A stretch of DNA of 14,358 bases from assembly GCA_041746975.1 (NCBI GenBank), contig JBGTGB010000280.1, forward strand, positions 1 to 14,358, given 5' to 3'. The DNA comes from Haliea sp041746975. Its GTDB lineage: Bacteria; Pseudomonadota; Gammaproteobacteria; Pseudomonadales; Halieaceae. The notes below the pieces were generated by a model, which saw nothing but the letters and a program-made list of their open reading frames with translations, was not told the DNA's origin and did no database searches. Position numbers and translations under genes: made by a program. Below, piece after piece: positions 7,186 through 14,115 of the stretch (its first letter is position 1; every line of letters begins with the position of its first letter).

Positions 7186-8019
7186 TTATAAGTTGGCTAT
7201 CGAGCGTGGTGAGTATTTCTGGCACCCACAGTTACGGTGCCCCTGTGCAGTGGCCGCCAGCACGTCCGATACGGTTGCCAATCGTAAACCCTGGCTTTCC
7301 AGACTCGGCAGCACCTCCCGCAGGTAGGCGATGGTTTCCGGATAAGGGTGACCGATGGCGATGCCAACGCCCTCTTGCCGGGCATGCTCCACCAGCACGG
7401 AAAACCGCTCGGCTATAGCCTCCCGGGTGGGAATGTTGTCGAGGAAAACCTGGCGCGACAGGTGCGGGAGGCCGGTTTCCGCGGCAACCATCGCCGCCAC
7501 CGTACCCTTGTCGGTGCGGGAGTCCACGAAGTACAGGTTCTGTTCCGCCAGCATGGTCATCAGCCACTGCATCTGCTTGCGCTGGCGGGTCAGCTCGCTG
7601 CCCATATGATTGTTGACCCCCACCACATGGGGTACACCCGCCAGGGCCCGCTGCAGGGTGGCGCGGAACTCCGCTTCCGAGAGCTCGGTGGTTAGCGCCC
7701 CCGGTCCCAATGGCCGCTGATCCAGAGCAGTCATGGGAGCATGCAGCAGAACTTCCTTGCCGGCGCGGTGCGCCTGCTGGGCCAGATGCCTGCCATGGGT
7801 AGTGTGGGGTAGTACCGCAACGCTGAGCCGGCCCGGTAGTTTGATCGTGGCCTCGCCCTCGGCCAGGCGATGACCCAGGTCGTCGATGATGATCACCAGG
7901 GTTGCGATATTCCTTCCCACAGGAGAGGGGACCCCCGCAGCTGACATCTCGCGGGCCTCGAACGGCTGCATTGCGCTGGCCGCCAGGGGCAGGCATAGCG
8001 CCAACAGCAGCCAGCGCAT
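7186..8019 (-). CDS. yibQ: Divergent polysaccharide deacetylase family protein (YibQ-like), secreted
   Basis: This is a periplasmic protein of the divergent polysaccharide deacetylase family (formerly DUF610), with a NodB-like TIM-barrel fold and a role presumed to be in envelope or peptidoglycan metabolism; the reaction is not established. I start it at ATG 8019, which gives a signal peptide (MRWLLLALCLPLAASA, 1-16) and 277 residues; an in-frame ATG 63 nt earlier lies inside ctpA and would bury the signal. Family motifs are LVIIIDDLGH (41-50, Asp46/47), LLHAPM (91-96), VNNHMGS (135-141), YFVDSRT (163-169), FLDNIP (192-197) and GIAIGHPYPET (219-229). The start is 4 nt after the ctpA stop, indicating translational coupling. 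It is last of the gpmI-envC-ctpA-yibQ series. A 15-20 residue C-terminal extension carries a Cys-Gly-Cys pair. Confidence 0.92.
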   Translation of the reverse strand: MRWLLLALCLPLAASAMQPFEAREMSAAGVPSPVGRNIATLVIIIDDLGHRLAEGEATIKLPGRLSVAVLPHTTHGRHLAQQAHRAGKEVLLHAPMTALDQRPLGPGALTTELSEAEFRATLQRALAGVPHVVGVNNHMGSELTRQRKQMQWLMTMLAEQNLYFVDSRTDKGTVAAMVAAETGLPHLSRQVFLDNIPTREAIAERFSVLVEHARQEGVGIAIGHPYPETIAYLREVLPSLESQGLRLATVSDVLAATAQGHRNCGCQKYSPRSIANL

Positions 8020-8023
8020 GCGG

Positions 8024-9370
8024 TCAGCCGCCGCTGTTATCCGCGGTGACTTTTGCCACCGGCCGGCGCTCGCGCACGCCAAGGATGTTCACGCCCTTGA
8101 GCAGAGTCAGGGCCTCATAGAGCTGATTGTCGGTGCCGAGCAGACCGTCAGCGGCTCGCGGCGCCCGCCGGTTGTTGCCGTCGACGTTGTCCAGGCGCCG
8201 GCTCAGGTCTGCCTCACTGAGCTGGCGCGAGGTGTCGTAGGCTGTTACCTGAGCGCGCTCGACATGGATATCGGGAGCGATGCCGGCGGCCTGGATGGAG
8301 CGCCCACCTGGGGTGAAGTACAGCGCCGTAGTCAGTTTTACCGCCCGGGACTCGGAGATGGGCATTACCGTCTGCACCGAACCCTTGCCGAAACTGTCGG
8401 TGCCCATAATAACGGCGCGCTTGTGGTCCTGCAGAGCGCCGGCGACGATCTCCGAGGCGCTGGCAGAGCCGCCGTTGATCAGCACCACGATGGGCACCCC
8501 GTCGCTGGCATCCCCGGGCTCAGCCGAGTAGCGCATTTTGGAGTTTGTCAGACGGCCTTCGGTGTAGACCACCAGGTCGCCGTCGAGGAACAGTCCCGCC
8601 ACATCGACACTTGCGCCCAGAATGCCGCCAGGATTGTTGCGCAGGTCGAGCACCAAACCGTCGAGTTCTTCCTTGTCCATCAGGCGCTTGAGGGCGGCGC
8701 CAACATCGCGGCCGGTACGGTTCTGGAACTGGGCGACGCGGATGTAGCCATAGCCGGGCTCGAGAAAGCGTTCGCGCACGCTGTCCACGGTGATGGTGTC
8801 ACGCTTGAGCGTGATGTCGAAGGGTTGGGGATCCCCGGGGCGGCCAATCTGCAGCTCGATAGGGCTGCCCTTGGGGCCTCGCATCAGGTCAATGGCCTCG
8901 CTCAGGGACATACCCTTGACCGGTTTGCCGTCCAGCTGAAGGATGACATCCCCGGTCATCAATCCAGCCTCGGCAGCCGGTGAGCCGTCGATGGGGGCGA
9001 TAATCTTGATGTAGCCGTCCTCCATGCCGACCTCCAGTCCGAGGCCGCTGAATTCGCCGCTGGTGTTGGTCTGCAGGTCCTCAAAGGCGTCCTTGGTCAG
9101 GTACGCAGAGTGGGGGTCGAGATTCATCAGCATGCCTTGAATCGCGTACTCAAGCAGGGTGCTGTCGTCGATTTCCTCAACGTAACCGATGCGGATCTGG
9201 TTGAAGACATCGGCGAAGGTGCGCAGCTCGTCCAGCGGCAGGCGCCCCTCCTCGCTCTCCTGTGCCAGCGCCGCTGGCGCCACCAGGGCAAGCGTCAGCA
9301 GGGCCGCTTGCAGGCCCGCCAAGGGGGAAGAAACTGTGTGCATGGATACCGCCGTCGGCGCTTTCGCCAT
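8024..9370 (-). CDS. ctpA: S41-family carboxy-terminal processing peptidase (CtpA), periplasmic
   Basis: This is a serine protease that cleaves proteins from their C-termini in the periplasm; Pseudomonas CtpA degrades peptidoglycan cross-link hydrolases with a lipoprotein partner. There are 448 residues: a signal peptide (about 1-36, ending APAALA), an N-terminal helical part (40-100), a PDZ domain (about 105-185, with GLGLEVGMEDG and AGLMTGDVILQLDG), then the protease domain with LDLRNNPGG (241-249). The Ser-Lys dyad is visible: Ser304 in GGSASASEIVAG and Lys329 in SFGKGSVQ, 25 apart as in Prc, with Gln333 following. The start is uncertain: ATG 9370 gives a basic N-terminus; ATG 9343 is the alternative, and neither has a good ribosome site. 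It lies 30 nt after envC, whose product activates cell-wall amidases, so the operon appears to pair hydrolase activation with hydrolase turnover. Confidence 0.95.
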   Translation of the reverse strand: MAKAPTAVSMHTVSSPLAGLQAALLTLALVAPAALAQESEEGRLPLDELRTFADVFNQIRIGYVEEIDDSTLLEYAIQGMLMNLDPHSAYLTKDAFEDLQTNTSGEFSGLGLEVGMEDGYIKIIAPIDGSPAAEAGLMTGDVILQLDGKPVKGMSLSEAIDLMRGPKGSPIELQIGRPGDPQPFDITLKRDTITVDSVRERFLEPGYGYIRVAQFQNRTGRDVGAALKRLMDKEELDGLVLDLRNNPGGILGASVDVAGLFLDGDLVVYTEGRLTNSKMRYSAEPGDASDGVPIVVLINGGSASASEIVAGALQDHKRAVIMGTDSFGKGSVQTVMPISESRAVKLTTALYFTPGGRSIQAAGIAPDIHVERAQVTAYDTSRQLSEADLSRRLDNVDGNNRRAPRAADGLLGTDNQLYEALTLLKGVNILGVRERRPVAKVTADNSGG

Positions 9371-9400
9371 TGTCAGGTTAGGAGCGCAAGTGTAACCCTG

Positions 9401-10552
9401 TCAGCGGCACCAAACCACTGGATCCACGGGTTTGCCATCCTTGCGGATCTCGAAATACAGACCCGCCCGATCCAGCCCGCCGCTGTTGCCGACAGTGCTG
9501 ATCGGGGTGCCGGGTGCGACCCACTCACCGACCTCCTTGAGCAGGCTCTGGTTGTGGGCGTAGAGGCTCATGTAGCCGTCGCCGTGGTCCAGGATCAGGA
9601 GCAGTCCCGAGCCGCGCAGCCAGTCGGCGTAGACCACCCGGCCGTGATGAATGGCACGGACCGCGGTACCCTCATCCGCGGCGAGGTTGATGCCGTGCCA
9701 GCGCATGCCGCCGGCGCCGCGACTGGAGCCGAAGCTGTTGTCGCGGCGTCCGTCGACCGGCCAGGCGAGTTCCCCCCGGGTGCTGGCGAAGTCCTGGTAG
9801 TCCTCCGGTAGCTGCAGTTCGACCACAGCCCTGGCGATAGCCTCCAGCAATTCCTCCAGCTCCTGCCGGTCGCGCTGCAGCTGCTGCAACTCCTCATCCT
9901 GGCTGCTTATGCTGGCCGCCAGGCTCGCGATGAGTTGTTCGCGTTCTTGCCGCGAGGCGAGGACCTCCTGCCGCTGCGCTTGGAGGGTCGCCTGCTGTGC
10001 CAGCAGCCGGGAAGCGGCGGTTTCACTGCGGGAGCGAACCGCAGCCAGTTCCTCCAGGGTGGCCCGATATTGGGAGACCAGCTCATTGCGGGCATGAAAA
10101 AAGTAGCGGTAGTAAGCCATGGCACGGGCCACAGTGTGCGGGCTCTCCTGGCTCAGCAGTACCTTCAGGGTGCCCTGCTGTCCCATCTGCCAGGCGGCGC
10201 GGAGCTCGGTGCCAATCCGAACCTGTTGGCTGTCGCGAGCCTGCTCCAGTTCCTGCTGGCGCTCCCCCAGCGCCTTGAGCTCGGCTTCGGTGGCGGTGAT
10301 CGCCGCAATGTTCTCCCCAATTTCCTGCTGCAGCTCTCCCAGCCGCAGTTCGGCCGCGCGCAGCTGTTCCTGCTCTTCGCTCAGGCGGGAGCGGGCGCTG
10401 ACCAGTTCCTGGCTGACCAGCTCGATCCGCTGCTGCAACTGCTCCAGGTCTGCCCGCGCCTGCTCTTCCTCAGTCTGCGCACCGGCGCCATTGGCCGCCA
10501 ACAGGCAGCAGAGCAAACACAACAGGCCCGAGGTGGCACGCCGGCGCGGCAT
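9401..10552 (-). CDS. envC: Murein hydrolase activator EnvC (coiled coil + degenerate LytM domain)
   Basis: This periplasmic factor binds the FtsEX complex at the division site and activates amidases such as AmiA/AmiB for septal peptidoglycan splitting; it does not cut peptidoglycan itself. There are 383 residues: a signal peptide (1-25, ending GAGAQ), a long Glu/Gln/Leu-rich coiled coil (about 26-250) and a LytM/M23 domain (about 265-383). The zinc site of active M23 peptidases is lost: the HxxxD position reads Trp285-His-Gly-Ile-Asn289 and the final HxH region reads GLYFEIR with Tyr366, leaving only His333. This resembles E. coli EnvC (RWKG and SLYFEIR), supporting an activator rather than an enzyme. 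I start at ATG 10552, with AGGA 10 nt upstream and 5 nt after the gpmI stop; the longer open frame lacks the signal peptide at its start and overlaps gpmI. Confidence 0.94.
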   Translation of the reverse strand: MPRRRATSGLLCLLCCLLAANGAGAQTEEEQARADLEQLQQRIELVSQELVSARSRLSEEQEQLRAAELRLGELQQEIGENIAAITATEAELKALGERQQELEQARDSQQVRIGTELRAAWQMGQQGTLKVLLSQESPHTVARAMAYYRYFFHARNELVSQYRATLEELAAVRSRSETAASRLLAQQATLQAQRQEVLASRQEREQLIASLAASISSQDEELQQLQRDRQELEELLEAIARAVVELQLPEDYQDFASTRGELAWPVDGRRDNSFGSSRGAGGMRWHGINLAADEGTAVRAIHHGRVVYADWLRGSGLLLILDHGDGYMSLYAHNQSLLKEVGEWVAPGTPISTVGNSGGLDRAGLYFEIRKDGKPVDPVVWCR

Positions 10553-10557
10553 CGTTC

Positions 10558-12114
10558 TCAGTCCTGGCAGCTGACCAGGCTCTGGCCCGTCATCTCTGGC
10601 GGCTGCGGCAGCTCCATCAGGTTCAGCAGGCTGGGGGCGATATCCGCGAGGATGCCGCCGGCAGGGTCGAGCTGGCAGTCGCGCCGGCCAATGTAGACCA
10701 GGGGCACATGCTCGGTAGTGTGCTGGGTGTGGAGCTGGCCAGACTCGTAGTCCTGCATCTGCTCGCAGTTGCCGTGGTCGGCGGTGATCAGTGCCTGGCC
10801 GCCGACTTCCAGCAGGGCTTGCTCTACCCGCCCGAGGCAATGGTCCAGTGTCTCCACTGCCTGCATCGCCGCTGCGAATACGCCGGTGTGCCCGACCATG
10901 TCGCCGTTGGCGTAGTTGCAGACTATCAGGTCGTACTCGCCAGAGCGGATGGCGGCGACCAGCTCATCGGTAAGCTCCGGCGCACTCATCTCGGGCTTGA
11001 GGTCATAGGTGGCGACATCCGGGGAGGGGACCATGATGCGCTTTTCTCCCGGAAACGTGTCCTCCCGGCCACCGCTGAAGAAAAAGGTGACGTGGGCGTA
11101 CTTCTCGGTCTCCGCCAGCCGCAGCTGGGTCTTGCCCTGCTGCGCCAGCCAGTCGCCGAGGACGTTGTCGACGCTGTCCGGGGGGAAGGCGCAGGTGGCG
11201 TCGATGTCGGCGGCATACTCGGTGGTGGTCACGAAGCCGGCGAGGGCCGGATGCCGGCGCCGCTCGAAGTCGCTGAAGGCGGGGTCGGTAAATGCGCGAG
11301 TCAGCTGCCGCGCCCGGTCGGCGCGGAAATTCATGAACAGGACGGCGTCGCCGTTGCTGACCAGGGCGGGCTGCTGTCCATCGACTCCGACGAGGGTGGG
11401 CAGGACGAACTCGTCGTTCTCGTCCCGGGCGTAGGCAGCTTCCAATGCCGCCTCCGCGGTCGCCGCACGATAGTCTGCCGTGCCCTCGGTCAGCATCCGA
11501 TAGGCGCGCTCGACACGGTCCCAGCGGTTGTCCCGATCCATGGCGTAGTAGCGCCCGACGATACTGGCGACCCGGCCACAGCCGAGCTCCGCAAACAGGG
11601 CCTCGGCCTGCCGCAGCGAGCCGGCGGCGCTGCGCGGTGGAGTGTCGCGGCCGTCGAGGAAGGCATGCAGGTAGACCCGGTTGGCGCCGCGCGCCGCCGC
11701 CAACCTGACAGCAGCGAAGATCTGCTGCTCATGGCTGTGCACGCCACCCGCAGAAAGCAGCCCGAACAGGTGCACGGCGCCGCCGCCAGCGATCGCCTTG
11801 TCGATGGCCTCGGTGTAGGCGGGGTTGTGGTCGAAACTGCCATCGGCGATGGCCTGGTCAATTCTGGTGATGCTCTGGTAGATGACCCGCCCGGAACCGA
11901 GGCTCATATGCCCCACCTCGGAGTTGCCCATCTGCCCCTCGGGCAGCCCCACATCCAATCCGGAGCCCGACACCAGAGTGTGCGGTGCATCGGCCCAGAG
12001 CCGGTCCCAGACCGGGGTATTGGCCTGCGCAATGGCATTGTCCCGGGGGTCCTCGCGGTGGCCCCAGCCGTCCAGCACGATCAGGACGGTGGGTGTCTTG
12101 GGGGTCTCGCTCAT
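10558..12114 (-). CDS. gpmI: 2,3-bisphosphoglycerate-independent phosphoglycerate mutase
   Basis: It interconverts 3- and 2-phosphoglycerate in glycolysis/gluconeogenesis in the cytosol, using two Mn(II) ions and a phosphoserine intermediate. The length of 518 residues is typical (510-515). Alkaline-phosphatase-superfamily motifs are VLIVLDGWGH (10-19, metal Asp15), GNSEVGHMSLGSG (63-75, nucleophile Ser65), LLSAGGVHSHEQQI, LHAFLDGRDTPP, SIVGRYYAMDRDNRWDR, FMNFRADRARQL, EKYAHVTFFFSGG, NYANGDMVGHTG and ITADHGNCEQM. The start is ATG 12114 (MSETPKTPTVLIVLDGWG); the open frame reaches back to 12276 but those 54 residues are not family-like. Only a weak GGAT precedes the start. It leads the gpmI-envC-ctpA-yibQ operon, an arrangement shared with E. 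coli gpmI-envC-yibQ. Confidence 0.97.
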   Translation of the reverse strand: MSETPKTPTVLIVLDGWGHREDPRDNAIAQANTPVWDRLWADAPHTLVSGSGLDVGLPEGQMGNSEVGHMSLGSGRVIYQSITRIDQAIADGSFDHNPAYTEAIDKAIAGGGAVHLFGLLSAGGVHSHEQQIFAAVRLAAARGANRVYLHAFLDGRDTPPRSAAGSLRQAEALFAELGCGRVASIVGRYYAMDRDNRWDRVERAYRMLTEGTADYRAATAEAALEAAYARDENDEFVLPTLVGVDGQQPALVSNGDAVLFMNFRADRARQLTRAFTDPAFSDFERRRHPALAGFVTTTEYAADIDATCAFPPDSVDNVLGDWLAQQGKTQLRLAETEKYAHVTFFFSGGREDTFPGEKRIMVPSPDVATYDLKPEMSAPELTDELVAAIRSGEYDLIVCNYANGDMVGHTGVFAAAMQAVETLDHCLGRVEQALLEVGGQALITADHGNCEQMQDYESGQLHTQHTTEHVPLVYIGRRDCQLDPAGGILADIAPSLLNLMELPQPPEMTGQSLVSCQD

Positions 12115-12310
12115 GGGCAATCCGGCAGTCTGTGGGTTGAGGTTGGCCAGCAACCCGCATTTTACCCCTTCCCGACGGTGACCGCATCGTTGCCCATGTA
12201 GCGGTCGGCCGTAGCATCTATAGCTGGTACTCCAGGGTGAAGGTCGTTTATTCTGCCTGAGCGCCGGCTTCCCCATGGCGCACTATCAGAATCACTTCAA
12301 GGAGGCGAAC
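12115..12310. promoter_or_regulatory. Divergent regulatory gap between gpmI and the 106-aa gene
   Basis: These 196 bp separate divergent genes and should hold promoters for both. On the minus strand TAAAAT (12164-12159) is a good -10 candidate for gpmI, implying a start near 12152, but the region 17 nt upstream (ATGCGG) is a poor -35. On the plus strand only weak -10-like boxes (for example TATTCT in the segment near 12250) are seen. No convincing operator or riboswitch is visible. Confidence 0.35.
12299..12305 (+). promoter_or_regulatory. Strong Shine-Dalgarno fixing a GTG start
   Basis: AAGGAGG at 12299-12305 lies 5 nt before GTG at 12311, a near-perfect anti-SD complement. It marks GTG rather than the in-frame ATG at 12275, which has no such site, as the start of the small downstream gene. 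Confidence 0.8.
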
Positions 12311-12631
12311 GTGGCCATCAGCAAAGCTCAGGCAGCCAAACTGCTCACCGCCGCGGAGATGGAGGTGTTCAGCGCCAGCAGGGCTCCCGCCATCACCCAA
12401 CTCAGCGCAGCCCGCCTGTCAGGGAAGGTCAAGCGCGCCCGAACCTTGCGCGACAAACATCGCGATCTGCTCCAGCGGCAGACGCTCGCGACCCGGGAGA
12501 GGACCGGTACCAAGGGCGGGCTCAGCGGCAACGCCAACGACCGGACGGCGAAGAAACTGGAGATCCTGGAAGATATCCTGCAGCGGTTCAGCGAGCGGCT
12601 GGAGAAGGTGCAGGCAGCCGCCTCTCGTTGA
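12311..12631 (+). CDS. Small basic protein of unknown function (106 aa)
   Basis: I do not recognise this family. With the GTG start set by the AAGGAGG site the protein is 106 residues, soluble, clearly basic and without Cys, Trp or Tyr. It reads as two helical, charged segments (about 1-60 and 77-102) joined by a Gly/Thr/Asn-rich stretch (about 64-76, TGTKGGLSGNAN). The first segment contains SKAQAAKLLTAAEMEVF, then the Arg/Lys-rich KVKRARTLRDKHRDLLQRQ (39-57); the second is a Leu/Glu-rich amphipathic helix (LEILEDILQRFSERLEKV). There is no signal peptide or membrane helix. The basic helix suggests nucleic-acid or ribosome binding, but this is only inference. It lies between gpmI (divergent) and the rhodanese gene (same strand, 137 bp on). 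E. coli has no gene at this point of the same cluster. Coding bias and the strong ribosome site argue that it is real. Confidence 0.75.
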   Translation: MAISKAQAAKLLTAAEMEVFSASRAPAITQLSAARLSGKVKRARTLRDKHRDLLQRQTLATRERTGTKGGLSGNANDRTAKKLEILEDILQRFSERLEKVQAAASR

Positions 12632-12642
12632 CTGCAGTGGAC

Positions 12643-12671
12643 TGGTTGCCCGTGGTGTTAGCCTGTATACT
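12643..12671 (+). promoter_or_regulatory. Putative promoter for the rhodanese-grxC-secB operon
   Basis: TATACT (12666-12671) matches the -10 consensus at 5 of 6 positions. The hexamer 17 nt upstream is TGGTTG (12643-12648), a poor -35. Transcription would begin near 12678, leaving a leader of about 90 nt before the rhodanese start. The lone good -10 in the 137-bp gap makes this the most likely site. Confidence 0.4.
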
Positions 12672-12768
12672 TGCGCCCTTTTCTGCGCTGGCTCCGGCTG
12701 CATGGTTATTCCCCTGCGCCGGGCGTCGTATCCGACCCAATTCATGAAGGTGAGTGTAAAGCCGGACC

Positions 12769-13182
12769 ATGGCCCTGTTTCTGGAATTTTTTGTGCAGCA
12801 GTGGGTGCTGTTTGCCGCACTGCTGGCCGTCATTGTGATGCTGGTGATGCACGAAGCGCGCAAATCCGGGCCCTCCCTGACCCCGCAGCAGGCGATCAAC
12901 GTGGTGAACGCGGAGGACGGCGTGTTTGTCGACCTGCGCGATGCGGCCGAATACAAGGCAGGGCATATCGTCGAAGCCGTACACATCCCCGCCAGCAAGC
13001 TTGGCGCCCGCATTGATGAGTTGGGCAAGTTCAAGCAGCGCCCGGTGATCCTGGTCTGCAAGATGGGCCAGAGCGCCGGTGCTGCCGGCAAGCAACTCAA
13101 GGCCGCGGGCTTTGAGAAGGTCTACAAGATGGGCGGTGGCATGATGGAGTGGGGCAATCTGCAGTTGCCCACGGTAAAATAA
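12769..13182 (+). CDS. yibN: Membrane-anchored rhodanese-like protein (YibN type)
   Basis: This is a single-domain rhodanese (sulfurtransferase fold) tethered to the inner membrane, 137 residues. An N-terminal transmembrane segment (about 11-27, QWVLFAALLAVIVMLVM) precedes a rhodanese domain at about 38-133: VFVDLRDAAEYKAGHI (52-67) is the conserved CH2A motif, and the active-site loop is CKMGQSAGA with the persulfide-forming Cys97, close to the usual C-x-x-G-x-[RS]. The C-terminal KMGGGMMEW block is typical. E. coli YibN has the same layout and neighbours; sulfur donor, acceptor and purpose are not known with certainty. It is first of three genes, 13 nt before grxC, probably co-transcribed with grxC and secB. 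Only a weak ribosome site is seen before the ATG. Confidence 0.93.
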   Translation: MALFLEFFVQQWVLFAALLAVIVMLVMHEARKSGPSLTPQQAINVVNAEDGVFVDLRDAAEYKAGHIVEAVHIPASKLGARIDELGKFKQRPVILVCKMGQSAGAAGKQLKAAGFEKVYKMGGGMMEWGNLQLPTVK

Positions 13183-13195
13183 GGCCCCTTTCCGC

Positions 13196-13474
13196 ATGAG
13201 CCCCTATGTCACCCTCTATACCACGCGCTTCTGCCCCTTCTGTGTCGCGGCAAAGCATCTACTGAAGAACAAGCAGGTGGAATTCAGCGAGATTGCGGTG
13301 GATGGTGACCGCGAGAAGCGCGCCGAGATGACCCGCTTGAGCGGGCAGCATACGGTTCCGCAGATATGGGTGGGGGATTTCCATGTCGGCGGCTACGACG
13401 ATCTGGCAGCGCTGGACCGGCAGGGCCGCCTCGACGATTTACTGACAGCGGCGCAACAGGCGTCAACCCGATAA
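13196..13474 (+). CDS. grxC: Glutaredoxin 3 (GrxC), dithiol type with CPFC site
   Basis: This is a cytosolic glutathione-dependent thiol-disulfide oxidoreductase that reduces protein disulfides and glutathione mixed disulfides. Its 92 residues are somewhat longer than the typical 82-90. The thioredoxin-fold pattern is complete: the VTLYTTRFCPFC active site (Cys13, Cys16), the cis-proline TVPQIWV (53-59) and the glutathione-binding GGYDDL (65-70). The active site is CPFC where classical GrxC has CPYC, a conservative Tyr-to-Phe change. The start at ATG 13196 has only AAGG about 11 nt upstream and follows the rhodanese stop by 13 nt. The grxC-secB pairing is standard in gammaproteobacteria. Confidence 0.95.
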   Translation: MSPYVTLYTTRFCPFCVAAKHLLKNKQVEFSEIAVDGDREKRAEMTRLSGQHTVPQIWVGDFHVGGYDDLAALDRQGRLDDLLTAAQQASTR

Positions 13475-13497
13475 CACAACCTATGGAGGACGGCTCG

Positions 13498-14019
13498 ATG
13501 GCCGACGAACAAGCACAAGCAGCAGGAACTGCGCAGGACCAGGTGCAGCAGCAGTTTGCCCTGCAGCGCATTTACACCAAGGATCTGTCGTTTGAATCCC
13601 CCGCCAGCCCCGGTGTATTCCGCAAGCAGTGGCAGCCCAAGGTCAATGTGGACCTGAACACCAAGAGCGACCGGATCGACGAGCAGGGCAACTTCGAAGT
13701 CGTCCTGACCATCACCGTGACCGCCAAGCTTGATGAGGAAACCGCGTTTCTGGTTGAAGTGCAGCAGGCAGGGATCTTCATGATTGCCGGTATCGAAGGC
13801 GACAACCTGCGCCGGGTACTGGCAACCGCCGCCCCCACCATCCTCTTCCCCTACGCCCGCGAGAATCTCGACTCCCTCTGCGTCAAGGGCGGCTTTCCCC
13901 CGATCCTGCTGGCGCCGGTCAATTTTGACGGACTCTACCAGCAGGCGCTGGCGAATTCGCAGGAAAAGGCGGCCCAGGCCGCAGCCGCACCGGCTGGTGA
14001 GCAGGACGTCAGCCACTGA
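13498..14019 (+). CDS. secB: Protein-export chaperone SecB
   Basis: This is a cytosolic tetrameric chaperone that keeps precursor proteins unfolded and hands them to SecA for export through SecYEG. Its 173 residues are slightly longer than the usual about 155-165. Features are a Gln/Ala-rich N-terminus, FALQRIYTKDLSFESP (20-35), the WQPKVNVDL strand (45-53), FEVVLTITVTAK (66-77), VEVQQAGIF (86-94), the LFPYARENLDSL signature (116-127) and GGFPPILLAPVNFDGLY (131-147). It ends in an Ala-rich acidic tail as expected for SecA contact. The start is ATG 13498, served by GGAGGA at 13485-13490; an in-frame ATG at 13483 overlaps that site and has none of its own. It is 23 nt after grxC and the last gene before a terminator. 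Confidence 0.97.
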   Translation: MADEQAQAAGTAQDQVQQQFALQRIYTKDLSFESPASPGVFRKQWQPKVNVDLNTKSDRIDEQGNFEVVLTITVTAKLDEETAFLVEVQQAGIFMIAGIEGDNLRRVLATAAPTILFPYARENLDSLCVKGGFPPILLAPVNFDGLYQQALANSQEKAAQAAAAPAGEQDVSH

Positions 14020-14043
14020 CGTTTCGCGATCAAGCTGTTATAG

Positions 14044-14065
14044 AAGGGGCTTCGGCCCCTTTTTT
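14044..14065 (+). terminator. Rho-independent terminator after secB
   Basis: AAGGGGC (14044-14050), the stable loop TTCG and GCCCCTT (14055-14061) form a 7-bp hairpin running into six T residues (14060-14065). It starts 24 nt after the secB stop and ends the rhodanese-grxC-secB transcript. The opposite strand has no T tract after the stem, so it would serve the converging trmL poorly. Confidence 0.92.
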
Positions 14066-14115
14066 GTGCCCATGGTGCCCAAGGTCGAAAGCCAGGACCT
14101 CCGGGCTCAACGAGG

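Noticed and set aside
7886..8983. A 365-codon plus-strand open frame across yibQ and ctpA
   Set aside because: It is antisense to two well-supported genes and looks like low-complexity Gly/Ala/Val/His/Gln-rich shadow sequence.
10553..10840. A 96-residue N-terminal extension of EnvC
   Set aside because: It overlaps the 3' end of gpmI and is Pro/Arg-rich out-of-frame sequence. Starting at ATG 10552 gives a proper signal peptide and ribosome site.
10708..12201. A 497-codon open frame on the plus strand, antisense to gpmI
   Set aside because: It lies wholly opposite gpmI, which has complete family motifs. Long antisense frames are expected in GC-rich genes with third-position GC bias. The translation shows no recognisable domain.
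12115..12276. A 54-residue N-terminal extension of GpmI
   Set aside because: The residues do not resemble any phosphoglycerate mutase, and the family N-terminus begins right after ATG 12114.
12275..12310. ATG 12275 as the start of the 106-aa protein
   Set aside because: A near-perfect Shine-Dalgarno lies between it and GTG 12311 at the right spacing, and the upstream ATG has no ribosome site.
13366..13497. Upstream extension of SecB to a 217-residue frame
   Set aside because: It would overlap grxC. The N-terminus and GGAGGA site place the start at ATG 13498.
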